A stretch of 64,000 bases of DNA from Flavobacteriaceae bacterium R38 (GCA_009901575.1 WXYP01000007.1:62001-126000), one strand, 5' to 3'; shown: positions 7,927 to 18,379, counted from the first letter of the stretch. The notes: generated from the sequence alone by a model not told the origin. A program made the numbers and translations.

Positions 7927-9165
7927 TTATTTGTATAATTTTTTGACTAGTTTTTCGATTGACATGCCTTGAATCAGGATTGAGAATACGACTACTATAT
8001 AAGTGATAAATAAGAAAAGATCTCTATTCATAATTTGTGTCAGGCTTAGCGCAAGCGCAATCGATATTCCACCTCTGAGCCCTCCCCATGTCATTACAAC
8101 GTTTGTTTTGGGAACAAAATCGAGTTTTTTCTTGAAAAAGTTAATCGGTAGTAAGAGGGATAAATACCTGGCTATAAGGACTACAGGAATAGTAATTAAT
8201 CCGGCTACAAGATATTTTGTGTCGTATACCAGAACGAGCATTTCCATGCCAATGAGTACAAATAAGATAGTATTCAGTAACATATCTATCAGTTCCCAAA
8301 AACTGTCTACATATTCTTCAGTAGTATGAGACATTGCATTTTTTCTCACTCGATCATTTCCAATCACCAATCCGGCTGTAACCATAGCCAAAGGAGCAGA
8401 AAGGTGAAACTGTTGCGCGATAAAGGTTCCAAACATCACCACAGCAAGGGTAATGATAACTTCTATCTGATAATCGTCTATTCGTTTCATATTACGATAG
8501 GCTATCCACCCCAGTAATAACCCAAGTGCAATACCTCCAATTACTTCCTCAACAAATAGCATTACGATATGTGAAGGTTCAATAGTTTCTAATCCGACAT
8601 CTGCGATTTGAAAAATGGTTAGAAAAACGACAACACCAACTCCGTCATTAAATAATGACTCTCCTACAATTTTTGTTTCTAATTTTTTTGGAACTCCGGC
8701 CTTTTTTAAGATCCCGAGAACTGCTATAGGGTCTGTAGGAGAAATCAAAGCCCCAAATAACAAACAATACACATAATTTGTATCTAACCCCAAAAGAGGG
8801 AGTAGTAAGTAAAGAGCCGTTCCAACCAAAAAGGTAGACGCTAATACGCCAAGGGTAGAAAAAGCCAATATAGGCCACCGCTGAACCTTAAGTTGTTCAA
8901 AATTGGTATGTAGGGCTCCTGCAAACAATAAGAAACTCAACATGATATCCAATAGTAATGATTTAAAATCTATACGTGAAATGATATATTTTTCGGCATT
9001 TAAAAGCGTGTCATCAAAATAACTCACCCCAAAGACAATCAATGTAAATACTATGGTTATAAGCATTAAACCAATAGTATTAGGAAGTTTTAAATATTTA
9101 ACATTGATATAGCCAAAAACAGCAGCTAGTAAAACCAGAATAGATGCAATAAAAAAAAACTCCAT
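7927..9165 (-). CDS. sodium/proton antiporter, CPA1 (NhaP-like) family
   Basis: The 412-residue integral membrane protein has about 12 hydrophobic segments. It carries the CPA1 signatures ISPTDPIAVL (141-150) and ESLFNDGVGVV (169-179), the latter with the conserved Asp of the ion-binding site, and MTWGGLRGGISIALAL near residue 360. Such proteins exchange cytoplasmic Na+ or K+ for H+ and serve pH and salt homeostasis. The length fits short bacterial members without a large C-terminal regulatory tail. It stands alone. Confidence 0.9.
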   Translation of the reverse strand: MEFFFIASILVLLAAVFGYINVKYLKLPNTIGLMLITIVFTLIVFGVSYFDDTLLNAEKYIISRIDFKSLLLDIMLSFLLFAGALHTNFEQLKVQRWPILAFSTLGVLASTFLVGTALYLLLPLLGLDTNYVYCLLFGALISPTDPIAVLGILKKAGVPKKLETKIVGESLFNDGVGVVVFLTIFQIADVGLETIEPSHIVMLFVEEVIGGIALGLLLGWIAYRNMKRIDDYQIEVIITLAVVMFGTFIAQQFHLSAPLAMVTAGLVIGNDRVRKNAMSHTTEEYVDSFWELIDMLLNTILFVLIGMEMLVLVYDTKYLVAGLITIPVVLIARYLSLLLPINFFKKKLDFVPKTNVVMTWGGLRGGISIALALSLTQIMNRDLFLFITYIVVVFSILIQGMSIEKLVKKLYK

Positions 9166-9301
9166 AATACTAAAATCTAAGATAAAAGGATGAGTCGGGT
9201 TAAAGATTTAATCAGGTGTCTAAAATAGGTAAATTAATTTGACAATAAAATACAGATAAGAACCAAGACTTTTCCTTAATTATTTAATTATATAAAAAGA
9301 C

Positions 9302-10183
9302 TTAATATTTTTTTCTAAAATCATAAGGTGTAATTCCTACGTTATTTTTAAAGATTTTTGAGAAATATGAATACTCATAAAAACCTAACTGAGTTGCGAT
9401 TGATGAAAGCGGGCTTTTAGAATGAACAAGCAAGCGCTTAGCTTCCAATAATAAACGTTCTTTAATAATAGTTGAACTGGTTTTATCTAAAGTGCTTTTA
9501 GTAACTCTATTAAGATGTTTGGTAGTAATATTAAGCTTATCTGCATAGAATGCTACTGATTTTTCTACCTTAAAAAAATCTTCTAAAGTGTTCTGAAATT
9601 GTTCCAGAATGTTCAAATAGGTTTTGGAAATAACGGATTTATTTGGATTCAGACTTGTATAACATCTTGCCAGGTCAATATATATTTGGTTGATTAAGCT
9701 ATTTAACTTTTCGTACTTATAGATAGCATCATTTCGGTATTCAATATTGATTTCCTTAAAAAGTAACTCTAATTTATATACTTCCTTTTTATTTAAATTT
9801 AGGGTAGGCGGATTTTCGTGAGTAAAATAAAATGGGAATTGAGAAAGATTACTATTTAGAAAACAAAGCTCGTAAAAATCCTGAGTGTGAAAGAAGATAT
9901 AACCTTCTGGAGTATCCGTAAACTTCCAGTGATGTGTTTGGCCGGGTTTAAGAAAAAATACACTTCCGGGTTGGATAGGATAGGTGTTGAAATCAATTTC
10001 ATGAGTACCAAGCCCGTTGGTAAACAACACGCAAAGAAAAAAATTATGACTATGAGGTTTAAATATTAGATTTTTATTTTGCTTTGTGTGATTTACAAAA
10101 CTATTACTGTAGAATTCATCTGTATTTAATTTTTGTCGGAATTGTCCAATATTTAAAATTGGTAATGTTTTCTCTGATCTCAT
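9302..10183 (-). CDS. AraC family transcriptional regulator
   Basis: The 293-residue protein has an N-terminal cupin-like sensing domain (HSHNFFLCVLF and PGSVFFLKPGQTHHW around residues 43-82). The C-terminal AraC DNA-binding domain ends with IATQLGFYEYSYFSKIFKN and GITPYDFRKKY. It is transcribed leftward and faces the DUF983 gene across 166 bp, so it may control that gene or itself. The ligand is unknown. Confidence 0.88.
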   Translation of the reverse strand: MRSEKTLPILNIGQFRQKLNTDEFYSNSFVNHTKQNKNLIFKPHSHNFFLCVLFTNGLGTHEIDFNTYPIQPGSVFFLKPGQTHHWKFTDTPEGYIFFHTQDFYELCFLNSNLSQFPFYFTHENPPTLNLNKKEVYKLELLFKEINIEYRNDAIYKYEKLNSLINQIYIDLARCYTSLNPNKSVISKTYLNILEQFQNTLEDFFKVEKSVAFYADKLNITTKHLNRVTKSTLDKTSSTIIKERLLLEAKRLLVHSKSPLSSIATQLGFYEYSYFSKIFKNNVGITPYDFRKKY

Positions 10184-10349
10184 AATGTCCTAAATGTACA
10201 AATTATGGAGAAATCTCTATAATGTTAATAATCAGTATATAAATAACTTTGTACCGTTTTAAATGTATATTAAAAATACATCTATGTACTTGTGATATAA
10301 GTATAAAAATCAGATTTAAAAATTATATATCGAGAGTTATTTAAAATAT

Positions 10350-10733
10350 ATGAAACTATTCAAAGGAACTAAGCTATATAGTATTTTGACAGGAAATTGT
10401 CCTGTTTGTCAAAACGAAAGCATGTACAAAGAGAGCAATCCTTATATTATTTCCAGGTTATTTAAAATGCACGAGCGTTGTAGCTCCTGTGGCACTAAAT
10501 ACAAGATCGAACCTTCTTTTTTTTACGGAGCTATGTATGTGAGTTATCCTATTGGGTTAATCTTTGCTGGAATTGCATTTTTGCTAGCCTATGTTGTTCT
10601 GGATTTAAGCTTAACAACTACATATATCATTATTGTTATTGAAATGGTTCTTTTATTACCGGTTATTATAAGATTATCAAGAAATATTTGGATAAACTTT
10701 TTTATGAACTACAAAAAAATTGAAAAGAAATAA
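10350..10733 (+). CDS. DUF983 membrane protein
   Basis: The 127-residue protein has an N-terminal zinc-ribbon-like part with CPVC (17-20) and CSSCG (44-48), then two transmembrane helices (about 59-85 and 90-113) and a basic tail. This is the DUF983 layout; the function is unknown. It is divergent from the AraC gene and has no obvious operon partner. Confidence 0.88.
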   Translation: MKLFKGTKLYSILTGNCPVCQNESMYKESNPYIISRLFKMHERCSSCGTKYKIEPSFFYGAMYVSYPIGLIFAGIAFLLAYVVLDLSLTTTYIIIVIEMVLLLPVIIRLSRNIWINFFMNYKKIEKK

Positions 10734-10897
10734 CGGTAAATACTGTCTGTAAAACTGAAAAATATAATCATTTGAATAGGCGTAAGCAGTACACTTTATT
10801 TTATTCATAATAAAATTATTCAAAAGCTAAAATGAGTTTATAAAAACGTTATTGCGTTTAAATTTCTGAAATTTAAACTCTCCCAATCACTAACTTC

Positions 10898-10929
10898 TTG
10901 TATATAAAAGTGATTCTAAAATACTTTTG
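10898..10929 (+). promoter_or_regulatory. Bacteroidota-type promoter
   Basis: A -33 TTG (10898-10900) and a -7 TACTTTTG (10922-10929) are separated by 21 bp and match the TTG/TAnnTTTG consensus of this phylum. The start codon of the exported hypothetical protein follows 31 bp downstream. Confidence 0.55.
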
Positions 10930-10959
10930 CCCTCGTTTAAAAAAGATCAGCAACGTTTA

Positions 10960-11283
10960 ATGAAATTTAAGTTTCTCATATTAATTTCCTCTTTGCTTTT
11001 AGTTTCTCTAACTTCAAGGGAAGTATTTAGCACGCAACCTCTGGAGTGTATTACTTCAGAGGTCGAAGAAGAAACTTATGTTAATTTGGTTACCTCCATT
11101 ACCGATGAGGTTACTATTGAAGACGGCGGAAATTTTGGAAACGGAGTTTTAACTCAGCAGTACACTAAAATATTACATGTAGACATTCCTGTAAGATTAA
11201 GTATTGGTGTTTTTTCTGATGTAGTTAATACAATTAAAATCCCTTGTTACATTTTCTATAGTCGTTTGAAAATAGCGTGCTAA
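10960..11283 (+). CDS. short exported hypothetical protein
   Basis: The 107-residue product begins with a clear signal peptide (MKFKFLILISSLLLVSLTS). The start ATG 10960 was chosen because the upstream TTG extension would overlap the promoter and spoil the signal peptide. The mature part is acidic and then beta-strand-like, with two cysteines near the end. I do not recognise a family. It lies 181 bp before the RND efflux operon and may be a separate unit. Confidence 0.6.
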   Translation: MKFKFLILISSLLLVSLTSREVFSTQPLECITSEVEEETYVNLVTSITDEVTIEDGGNFGNGVLTQQYTKILHVDIPVRLSIGVFSDVVNTIKIPCYIFYSRLKIAC

Positions 11284-11464
11284 TCTCCTTTTTTTGGATA
11301 TCAAAGCTGTTGTATTCTTATGTTACAGAAGATTTGAGAATGCAATAAATTTCATTCTTAAAGCAACTTTCTTTTGATATTCCAGAAGACTTACTGTTTT
11401 CAACCTACAGTTAAGTTTTCAATACTCCAGTATAAAATTCAATTTGTCAAAAACAATCAAAATA

Positions 11465-12547
11465 ATGAAGAGAATCTCTAGTATTTTGCTACTACTTGTA
11501 CTCGTTAGTTACAGTAGTTGCAGTAATCATAAAAAAGAACATAAAGAAGAAGTCAAACACCTGGTGACCAGTCCAATAAAAATGGATACTATTATTACCA
11601 AAGACTATGTTTGTCAAATCCATTCCATCAGGCACATCGAGTTACGAGCCCTTGAGAAAGGATATCTACAGAAAATATCTGTAGACGAAGGACAATTTGT
11701 TAAAAAAGGACAGTCGATGTTCAAAATAATGCCAAATGTATATCAAGCCGAATTGAAGAGAGCCGAAGCTGAAGCTGATGTTGCATCCATAGAACTTAAA
11801 AACACAAGATTATTAGCAGAAAGCAAAGTAGTGTCACCAAATGAACTGGCAATGTCTAAAGCCAAATATGAAAAAGCAAATGCAGAAGTTATCATGGCTA
11901 AGACTCACCTTGGATTTACCAATATAAAAGCTCCTTTTGATGGCATTATGGATCATTTACATGTACGGGAAGGAAGTCTATTGAACGAAGGAGAGCTATT
12001 AACCACATTATCAGATAATAGTAAAATGTGGGTATATTTTAATGTTCCGGAAGCCGAATACCTGGATTATACTATGAGTGGTAGCAAAGAAGATAAAAAA
12101 GAAGTAAGTCTTCTGCTGGCCAACAACAGAACGTTCAATCAAAAAGGAGTTGTTGAAACTATTGAAGGAGAGTTCAATAATGAAACGGGAAATATCGCTT
12201 TCAGGGCTACGTTTCCAAATCCTGATGGTATTTTGAGGCATGGCGAAACAGGTAGTATTCTTATGAAAGTGCCGCTTACAAGTGCTTTGATTATACCTCA
12301 AAAAGCCACTTTTGAGGTACTGGACAAGAAATTTGTTTTTGTGTTGGATAAAGACAATATCATTCGTCAAAGAGAGATTCAAATAGCGGCAGAGTTACCG
12401 CATTTATTTGTTGTAGAGAAAGGACTTTCTGAAAAAGATAAAGTGCTTTTGGAAGGTATTCGGCTGGTAAAAGAAGGAGAGCATATCACTTATGACTATC
12501 TAGCTCCCGAAGAAGCCATTTCAAACCTGGAACTCTACGCAGAATAG
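11465..12547 (+). CDS. RND efflux periplasmic adaptor (MFP/HlyD family)
   Basis: From ATG 11465 the protein has 360 residues, with a lipoprotein-like N terminus (VSYSSC) followed by the adaptor domain order. The first lipoyl half is GYLQKISVDEGQFVKKGQ, then comes a long helical hairpin (AELKRAEAEADVASIEL...), the second lipoyl half (IKAPFDGIMDHLHVREGSLL), a beta-barrel and a membrane-proximal domain. The TTG at 11444 is less likely as start. It links the inner-membrane pump to the outer-membrane channel and is the first gene of the tripartite operon, 24 bp before the pump gene. Confidence 0.9.
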   Translation: MKRISSILLLLVLVSYSSCSNHKKEHKEEVKHLVTSPIKMDTIITKDYVCQIHSIRHIELRALEKGYLQKISVDEGQFVKKGQSMFKIMPNVYQAELKRAEAEADVASIELKNTRLLAESKVVSPNELAMSKAKYEKANAEVIMAKTHLGFTNIKAPFDGIMDHLHVREGSLLNEGELLTTLSDNSKMWVYFNVPEAEYLDYTMSGSKEDKKEVSLLLANNRTFNQKGVVETIEGEFNNETGNIAFRATFPNPDGILRHGETGSILMKVPLTSALIIPQKATFEVLDKKFVFVLDKDNIIRQREIQIAAELPHLFVVEKGLSEKDKVLLEGIRLVKEGEHITYDYLAPEEAISNLELYAE

Positions 12548-12571
12548 TGCAACCTAAAAATTCCAAAAGAA

Positions 12572-15500
12572 ATGTTCAGTAAATTTATAAAACGGCCGGT
12601 ATTGGCCATAGTAATCTCTGTTATCATTGTTTTTACAGGATTACTTTCCATCAATAAATTACCTACATCGCAATTTCCTCAAATTGCACCTACAACAGTA
12701 AATATCTTTATTGCCTACCCTGGAGCTAGTGCAGATGTATTGGTAAAATCGACTTTGATTCCGTTGGAGACTTCTATAAATGGCGTACAGGGCATGCGTT
12801 ACATTGCTTCAGATGCTACCAGTGCGGGTGAAGGGACGCTTCGCATCATTTTTGAACCTGGTACAGATCCTAATCAGGCTGTAGTTCGTGTAAAGACCAG
12901 AGTTGATCAGGTAATGCCTTTGCTACCGCCTTTGGTACAACGAGAAGGGGTTATCATCACTCCCGTACAACCCAGTATGTTAATGTATGTGAACTTATAT
13001 AGTGATACCAAAAAGAATGATGAGAAGTTTCTCTATAACTACGCCTATACCAAAATTGTTCCTGAATTGCAGCGTATTAACGGAATAGCTAGTGCCAAAA
13101 TATTAGGTAGCCGAAAGTATGCAATGCGAGTATGGCTTAAGCCTGATAGAATGCGTGCTTATAGTGTTTCTGCTGAGGAGGTACTGGAAGCTATGGAAGA
13201 ACAAAGTATTATTGCAAGACCGGGAAGGCTTGGGAGAAGTTCAGGTAAACAAGCACAATCCCTGGAATATGTATTGACTTATGAAGGTCGATTTAATGAG
13301 GCTGATCAGTATAAAGATATCATTATTAAAGCCAATGAAGAAGGTGAAATCCTGAAACTAAAAGATATCGCCGAAGTAGAATTGGGAAGTGAATTTTTTG
13401 ATATCTATTCGAATCTGGATGAGAAACCATCAGCATCCATCGTTTTAAAACAAACCTTTGGAAGTAATGCCAGTGATGTCATAGATACCGTAAAAGACAA
13501 ACTGAAAGAACTTGAAGAATACCTTCCGCCTGGAATAGATTATAAAATCAGTTATGATGTGTCTAATTTCCTGGATGCATCCATAGAACAGGTAATGCAT
13601 ACACTTAGAGATGCTTTCATTCTTGTAGCGATTGTGGTATTCCTCTTTTTAGGTGATTGGAGGTCAACGCTTATTCCGATTATCGCTGTCCCTGTTTCTT
13701 TAATTGGCGCTTTTTTTGTCATGCAGTTATTTGGACTTTCTATCAATCTGATTACACTATTTGCACTGGTATTGGCTATAGGTATTGTGGTAGATGATGC
13801 GATTGTGGTTGTCGAAGCTGTACATGCTAAAATGGAGGAAGAACATCTTACACCTTATCAGGCTGTAAAAAGTGTTATCAGTGAAATTGGCGGTGCTATT
13901 ATCGCTATTACTTTGGTGATGGTTTCTGTTTTTGTGCCTATTTCTTTTATGACAGGACCGGTTGGAGTATTCTACAGACAATTTTCTATCACCATGGCCG
14001 GGTCTATTATTATCTCTGCTGTGGTAGCATTAACGCTTACCCCGGTATTGTGTGCCATGATATTGAAAAATAATCATGGACAACCCAGAAAGAAATCTAT
14101 CATTAATCGGTTTATTGACGGGTTCAATACGAGATTTGAAAGACTTACCGGCAGCTATGTGAATTTTTTAAAATTGATAGTGAACAGAAGAGTACTCACC
14201 TTCGGAATCCTTTTAACGTTTTGCGCCGGGATATTTTTCACTAACAAAACGTTACCCGCAGGATTTATCCCGAATGAAGATCAAGGAACTATTTACGCGA
14301 TTATACAAACTCCTCCAGGTGCCACATTGGAGCGTACTAATGAAGTAGCCAGAAATCTTCAACGTCTATGCGAAGAAATGGAAGATGTTGCTTCGGTTTC
14401 ATCATTGGCAGGTTATGAAATTATGACAGAAGGACGTGGCTCCAATGCAGGTACCTGTTTAATAAATCTGAAACCATGGTCAGAACGAGAAAAATCGGTT
14501 CATGAAATCATGGAAGAACTGGAAGAGAAAACCAAAGATCTGGGTGCGGTTATCGAATACTTCGAGCCTCCCGCCGTACCTGGCTTTGGGTCTTCTGGCG
14601 GATTTTCTATGCGCTTGTTGGATAAAACCGATGGTACAGATTATCACGAGTTTGAAAAGATAAACAATGCTTTTATGGATGCCTTACGGCAACGTAAAGA
14701 ACTCACAGGGCTCTTTACTTTTTTTGCTGCTAATTATCCGCAATATGAATTGGTCATTAATAATAAAGCTGCCATGCAAAAAGGGGTATCCATAGGTAAA
14801 GCTATGGAGAACCTGAATATTCTGATTGGAAGTACTTATGAACAAGGGTTTATTAGATTTGGGCGCTTTTTTAAAGTGTATACGCAAGCGGCGCCGGAGT
14901 ACAGAAGATTACCATCTGACCTGGAAAAACTCTTTGTGAAAAATGAAACCGGTGAAATGGTGCCGTACTCTTCGTTTATGACTCTTGAAAAACGATTAGG
15001 ACCCAACGAGATTACAAGGTATAATCTATATAACTCTGCAGCCATAAGAGGATTGCCGGCACCAGGATATACCAGTGGTGATGCCATTAAAGCGATTCGG
15101 GAAGTAGCAACACAAAGTTTACCACGAGGGTATGATATTGCCTGGGAAGGTTTGTCATATGATGAAGCAGGTCGGGGAAATGAATCCATTTACATATTTG
15201 TAGTGGTACTAATATTTGTGTATTTGGTGCTAGCTGCACAGTATGAGAGTTTTCTATTACCTCTTGCAGTTATTTTATCATTACCAGTCGGGATATTTGG
15301 TTCTTTCTTATTGCTTAAAATTATGGGCTTAGCTAATGATGTATATGCACAGATTGGCTTGATAATGCTTGTGGGACTCCTGGGTAAAAACGCAGTACTT
15401 ATTGTGGAATTTGCAGTACAAAAACGTCGTGAAGGAGCTAGTATATTCAATGCGGCTATAGAAGGTGCGAAAATGCGTTTTCGCCCTATTTTGATGACTT

Positions 15501-15814
15501 CGTTTGCTTTCATTGCAGGATTGATTCCACTAGTCATTGCTACGGGAGCAGGAGCTATTGGCAATCGGACGATTGGTGGATCTGCTATGGGAGGAATGCT
15601 GATCGGAACTTTAATAGGTGTGTTAATCATCCCGGGGCTCTACTACATTTTTGGAATGATGGCAGACGGTCGGAACCTCATTAAGAATGAAGCAAATGAA
15701 CCTGTTTCCGAAGAATTTGTAAGAAAAGCTGAAGAAGAGAGTGCTGCCAGAAGGCAGTTAAAACAATTAAGAGTATTGTTTTCAAAATTAACTTCCAAAT
15801 CAAAAAATGAATAA
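12572..15814 (+). CDS. RND multidrug efflux permease (HAE1 family)
   Basis: The 1080-residue proton-driven transporter has the standard AcrB-like layout: a first membrane helix (RPVLAIVISVIIVFTG), two large periplasmic domains, and two groups of membrane helices. The proton-relay motif GIVVDDAIVVVEAVHA is in helix 4, and the second half contains GLLGKNAVLIVEFA. It is slightly longer than typical because of a charged C-terminal tail. It is the pump of the operon; the drug or lipid substrate cannot be deduced. Confidence 0.94.
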   Translation: MFSKFIKRPVLAIVISVIIVFTGLLSINKLPTSQFPQIAPTTVNIFIAYPGASADVLVKSTLIPLETSINGVQGMRYIASDATSAGEGTLRIIFEPGTDPNQAVVRVKTRVDQVMPLLPPLVQREGVIITPVQPSMLMYVNLYSDTKKNDEKFLYNYAYTKIVPELQRINGIASAKILGSRKYAMRVWLKPDRMRAYSVSAEEVLEAMEEQSIIARPGRLGRSSGKQAQSLEYVLTYEGRFNEADQYKDIIIKANEEGEILKLKDIAEVELGSEFFDIYSNLDEKPSASIVLKQTFGSNASDVIDTVKDKLKELEEYLPPGIDYKISYDVSNFLDASIEQVMHTLRDAFILVAIVVFLFLGDWRSTLIPIIAVPVSLIGAFFVMQLFGLSINLITLFALVLAIGIVVDDAIVVVEAVHAKMEEEHLTPYQAVKSVISEIGGAIIAITLVMVSVFVPISFMTGPVGVFYRQFSITMAGSIIISAVVALTLTPVLCAMILKNNHGQPRKKSIINRFIDGFNTRFERLTGSYVNFLKLIVNRRVLTFGILLTFCAGIFFTNKTLPAGFIPNEDQGTIYAIIQTPPGATLERTNEVARNLQRLCEEMEDVASVSSLAGYEIMTEGRGSNAGTCLINLKPWSEREKSVHEIMEELEEKTKDLGAVIEYFEPPAVPGFGSSGGFSMRLLDKTDGTDYHEFEKINNAFMDALRQRKELTGLFTFFAANYPQYELVINNKAAMQKGVSIGKAMENLNILIGSTYEQGFIRFGRFFKVYTQAAPEYRRLPSDLEKLFVKNETGEMVPYSSFMTLEKRLGPNEITRYNLYNSAAIRGLPAPGYTSGDAIKAIREVATQSLPRGYDIAWEGLSYDEAGRGNESIYIFVVVLIFVYLVLAAQYESFLLPLAVILSLPVGIFGSFLLLKIMGLANDVYAQIGLIMLVGLLGKNAVLIVEFAVQKRREGASIFNAAIEGAKMRFRPILMTSFAFIAGLIPLVIATGAGAIGNRTIGGSAMGGMLIGTLIGVLIIPGLYYIFGMMADGRNLIKNEANEPVSEEFVRKAEEESAARRQLKQLRVLFSKLTSKSKNE

Positions 15815-17252
15815 AAAGGCCATGTTTAAATTTAGAATACAAAACATACTGTTTTTGCTTTTGACTTTATTAGTGTTTTCATGTGTACCAACACAAAAAG
15901 TGAGAGAAGTAAACAAAATAGCACTTGAACAGTATGATGGACAAACAACAGATACGTTGAACAGTGCTGCAGTAAACTGGAAAGATTTCTTTTCTGATAG
16001 ACACCTAACGGCACTAATAGATACTGCTTTGGTCAATAACCAGGAGCTGAATATTTTCTTGCAACAAATAGCAATTGCGAAAAATGAAATAAAGGCACGA
16101 AAAGGAGAATACCTGCCATTTTTAAACTATGGGGTAGGTGCAGAGGTTGAGAAAGTAGGTGAATTTACACGTAAAGGAGCAGTTGAAGAAAATTTACCTA
16201 TTCGAAAAAATGAAACATTCCCGGATCCTTTATCCAATTACACGTTAGGACTGACAGCTTCCTGGGAGCTTGATGTCTGGAAGAAGCTCCGTAATTCTAA
16301 AAAGGCAGCGGTCATGAAATATCTCGCTACTGTTGAAGGGAAGAACTTTATGGTCACTAACCTGGTTGCCGAAATAGCAGACGCATATTACGAATTGGTA
16401 GCTTTGGATAATCAGTTAGCTATTATTGAACAAAATCTGGAAATTCAGCAAAATGCATTACATATAGTAAAACTTCAAAAACAAGCAGCGAGAGCCACAG
16501 AATTAGCAGTGAAAAGGTTTGAAGCAGAAGTGTTAAAAAATAGAAGTGGAAAGTATGAGATTAAACAGCAGATTGTGGAGACAGAAAACAGAATCAATTT
16601 CCTGATTGGTAGACAGCCTGCTAAAATTGACCGTATCTCACAAAATTTTATGGATAGTGTTATAGATACACTTCTGGCAGGTATTCCAGCCCAGTTACTC
16701 CGTAATCGTCCTGATATCAGGAAGGCAGAGTTTGAATTGGAAGCTGCAAAACTTGATGTTAAAGTAGCCAGAGCTAATTTTTACCCTTCATTTAGTCTTA
16801 AAGCAGGTATAGGTTTGGAAGCTTTTAAACCTGAATTCCTGACATCGATCCCGGAATCTATTCTCTATAGCATAGTAGGCGATGTGGTTGGGCCTCTCAT
16901 TAATAGAAATGCTATTAAAGCAGAATATAGCAGTGCTAACGCCAAACAACTTCAGGCAGTTTTTGATTACGAGAAAACGGTTTTAAACGCCTATATGGAA
17001 GTAGTTAACGGACTCTCTAAGGTCGAAAATCTTAAAAATAACTATGAATTTAAAAATCAACAGGTTGACGCATTGACCAAATCCATAGCGATATCCAATA
17101 AGTTATTCCAGTCGGCTCGGGCAGATTATATGGAGGTGTTATTGACGCAACGAGACGCTTTGGAATCAAAAATTGAATTGGTAGAAACCAGGAAAGAACA
17201 ATTAAAAGCCAGAGTCGCTGTATTCCGCGCTCTGGGTGGTGGATGGAAATAA
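15807..17252 (+). CDS. outer-membrane efflux channel (TolC/OprM-like lipoprotein)
   Basis: The 481-residue protein has a lipobox-type N terminus (LVFSC, Cys26). Two outer-membrane-efflux repeats follow: a long helical pair including NNQELNIFLQQIAIAKNEI and a second repeat starting LRNRPDIRKAEFELEAAKLDV. The ARANFYPSFSL motif is typical of the family. It overlaps the pump gene by 8 bp. With the adaptor and pump it forms a complete tripartite exporter. Confidence 0.92.
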   Translation: MNKKAMFKFRIQNILFLLLTLLVFSCVPTQKVREVNKIALEQYDGQTTDTLNSAAVNWKDFFSDRHLTALIDTALVNNQELNIFLQQIAIAKNEIKARKGEYLPFLNYGVGAEVEKVGEFTRKGAVEENLPIRKNETFPDPLSNYTLGLTASWELDVWKKLRNSKKAAVMKYLATVEGKNFMVTNLVAEIADAYYELVALDNQLAIIEQNLEIQQNALHIVKLQKQAARATELAVKRFEAEVLKNRSGKYEIKQQIVETENRINFLIGRQPAKIDRISQNFMDSVIDTLLAGIPAQLLRNRPDIRKAEFELEAAKLDVKVARANFYPSFSLKAGIGLEAFKPEFLTSIPESILYSIVGDVVGPLINRNAIKAEYSSANAKQLQAVFDYEKTVLNAYMEVVNGLSKVENLKNNYEFKNQQVDALTKSIAISNKLFQSARADYMEVLLTQRDALESKIELVETRKEQLKARVAVFRALGGGWK

Positions 17253-17292
17253 TATCCTTTAAAAGAAAAAACAAACTTTAAAAACGTATAAA

Positions 17293-17724
17293 ATGTCATT
17301 TTCAGAATTATATGAATCAGGAACCCAAAAGCGAAATGTATTGCATTTTGCTGCTATTGCTAATATGGCCTTAGTAGATGGCGAACTTAATCTAGATGAA
17401 GAAAAAATGCTAAATAGATTTTCCAGAAAACTCGCTATTAGCAAAGAACAATATGAAGAAATCATGAGTAATGTATCTAGTTATCCTTTGCCGAATATTT
17501 TTACCATAAAAGAACGTTTTGAATATATTTACGAATTGTTTTGTATGATTTATGCAGATCATGAAATTGATGAGCCCGAGATGCATTTGATTCATAAGTA
17601 TGCCATAGGAATCGGTTTTGAAAAAGAGATGGCAAATAAATTGATAAACGCATCCATCAAAATATTTAGCGGGAAAATTTCCTTTGAAGAGTATTCACTT
17701 TTTGTAAAAATTTTAGCAGAGTGA
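17293..17724 (+). CDS. TerB-like tellurite-resistance family protein
   Basis: The 143-residue all-helical soluble protein has the TerB acidic pattern repeated twice, FAAIANMALVDGELNLDEEK and MIYADHEIDEPEMHLI. These are typical metal-binding loops of TerB or DjlA-N domains. It follows the efflux operon by 40 bp and overlaps the HD-domain gene by 4 bp. Its function is unknown; no other ter genes are near, so a tellurite role should not be assumed. Confidence 0.8.
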   Translation: MSFSELYESGTQKRNVLHFAAIANMALVDGELNLDEEKMLNRFSRKLAISKEQYEEIMSNVSSYPLPNIFTIKERFEYIYELFCMIYADHEIDEPEMHLIHKYAIGIGFEKEMANKLINASIKIFSGKISFEEYSLFVKILAE

Positions 17725-18311
17725 AAAATATTCATGGGGCGGCAAAGAAACATTGTATCCAACTACTGACCCGTAGCCGTTGTGATAAATTACAATTTCA
17801 CAATTTAGGGCATACTATGGAAGTCTATAAAAATGTAGCCAAAATTGGACTATATGAAAAACTAAATAAAGATGAGCTTGAACTCATTTTATTAGCAGCA
17901 TTGTTTCATGATGTGGGGAATGCAATTGAATATACAGGTCATGAAAGTTATAGTGCAGACGAAGCACTCTCATTTTTAACCAGTCAAGGCTACTCAAATG
18001 ATAAGGTCGCTATAGTATGCAATTGTATCTATGCCACCCAAATTCCACAAAAACCAAGAAATGTTTATGAGAACATTCTTTGTGATGCAGACCTATTCCA
18101 CCTGGGAAGTAAACAATATTTTACTAAATGTGAATTGTTGAGGCGAGAATGGTCTGAGTTTTTACAATTGAGCTATCCTGATGAAGTTTGGGTGACCATG
18201 AATATTGAATTTCTTCAAAAACACAGATTTCAAACTAAATATGGAAAAAGCGTACTGGAACCTATAAAACAAGAAAACATCAGACAATTAAAAAAAATGC
18301 TCAATGGTTAA
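17721..18311 (+). CDS. HD-domain phosphohydrolase-like protein
   Basis: The protein has about 196 residues with a GTG start at 17721 overlapping the TerB stop (GTGA). The HD-superfamily ligands visible are His31 (LGHTME), HD at 63-64 (ALFHDVGNAIE) and a later Asp in LCDADLFHLG. Such domains hydrolyse phosphate esters or nucleotides with metal ions. The tight coupling to TerB suggests joint function. The substrate is unknown. Confidence 0.8.
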   Translation: MKNIHGAAKKHCIQLLTRSRCDKLQFHNLGHTMEVYKNVAKIGLYEKLNKDELELILLAALFHDVGNAIEYTGHESYSADEALSFLTSQGYSNDKVAIVCNCIYATQIPQKPRNVYENILCDADLFHLGSKQYFTKCELLRREWSEFLQLSYPDEVWVTMNIEFLQKHRFQTKYGKSVLEPIKQENIRQLKKMLNG

Positions 18312-18379
18312 AAACGACCTATATAAATGTAAATTTGTAGCCTACAGATGTTCATCTTATTATCATTTGCAGTATTTTC

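Noticed and set aside
15190-15630. 146-codon minus-strand frame within the RND pump gene
   Set aside because: It lies entirely antisense to a well-supported gene; its length reflects the codon bias of the real frame.
12572-15814. A heavy-metal (CusA-type) identity for the RND pump
   Set aside because: The sequence has the HAE1-type GIVVDDAIVVVEAVHA relay and no methionine-rich metal pathway; the substrate remains undetermined.
17293-17724. A tellurite-resistance function for the TerB-like gene
   Set aside because: Only a single TerB-like domain is present; terC, terD and terZ genes are absent, and TerB domains occur in many unrelated contexts.
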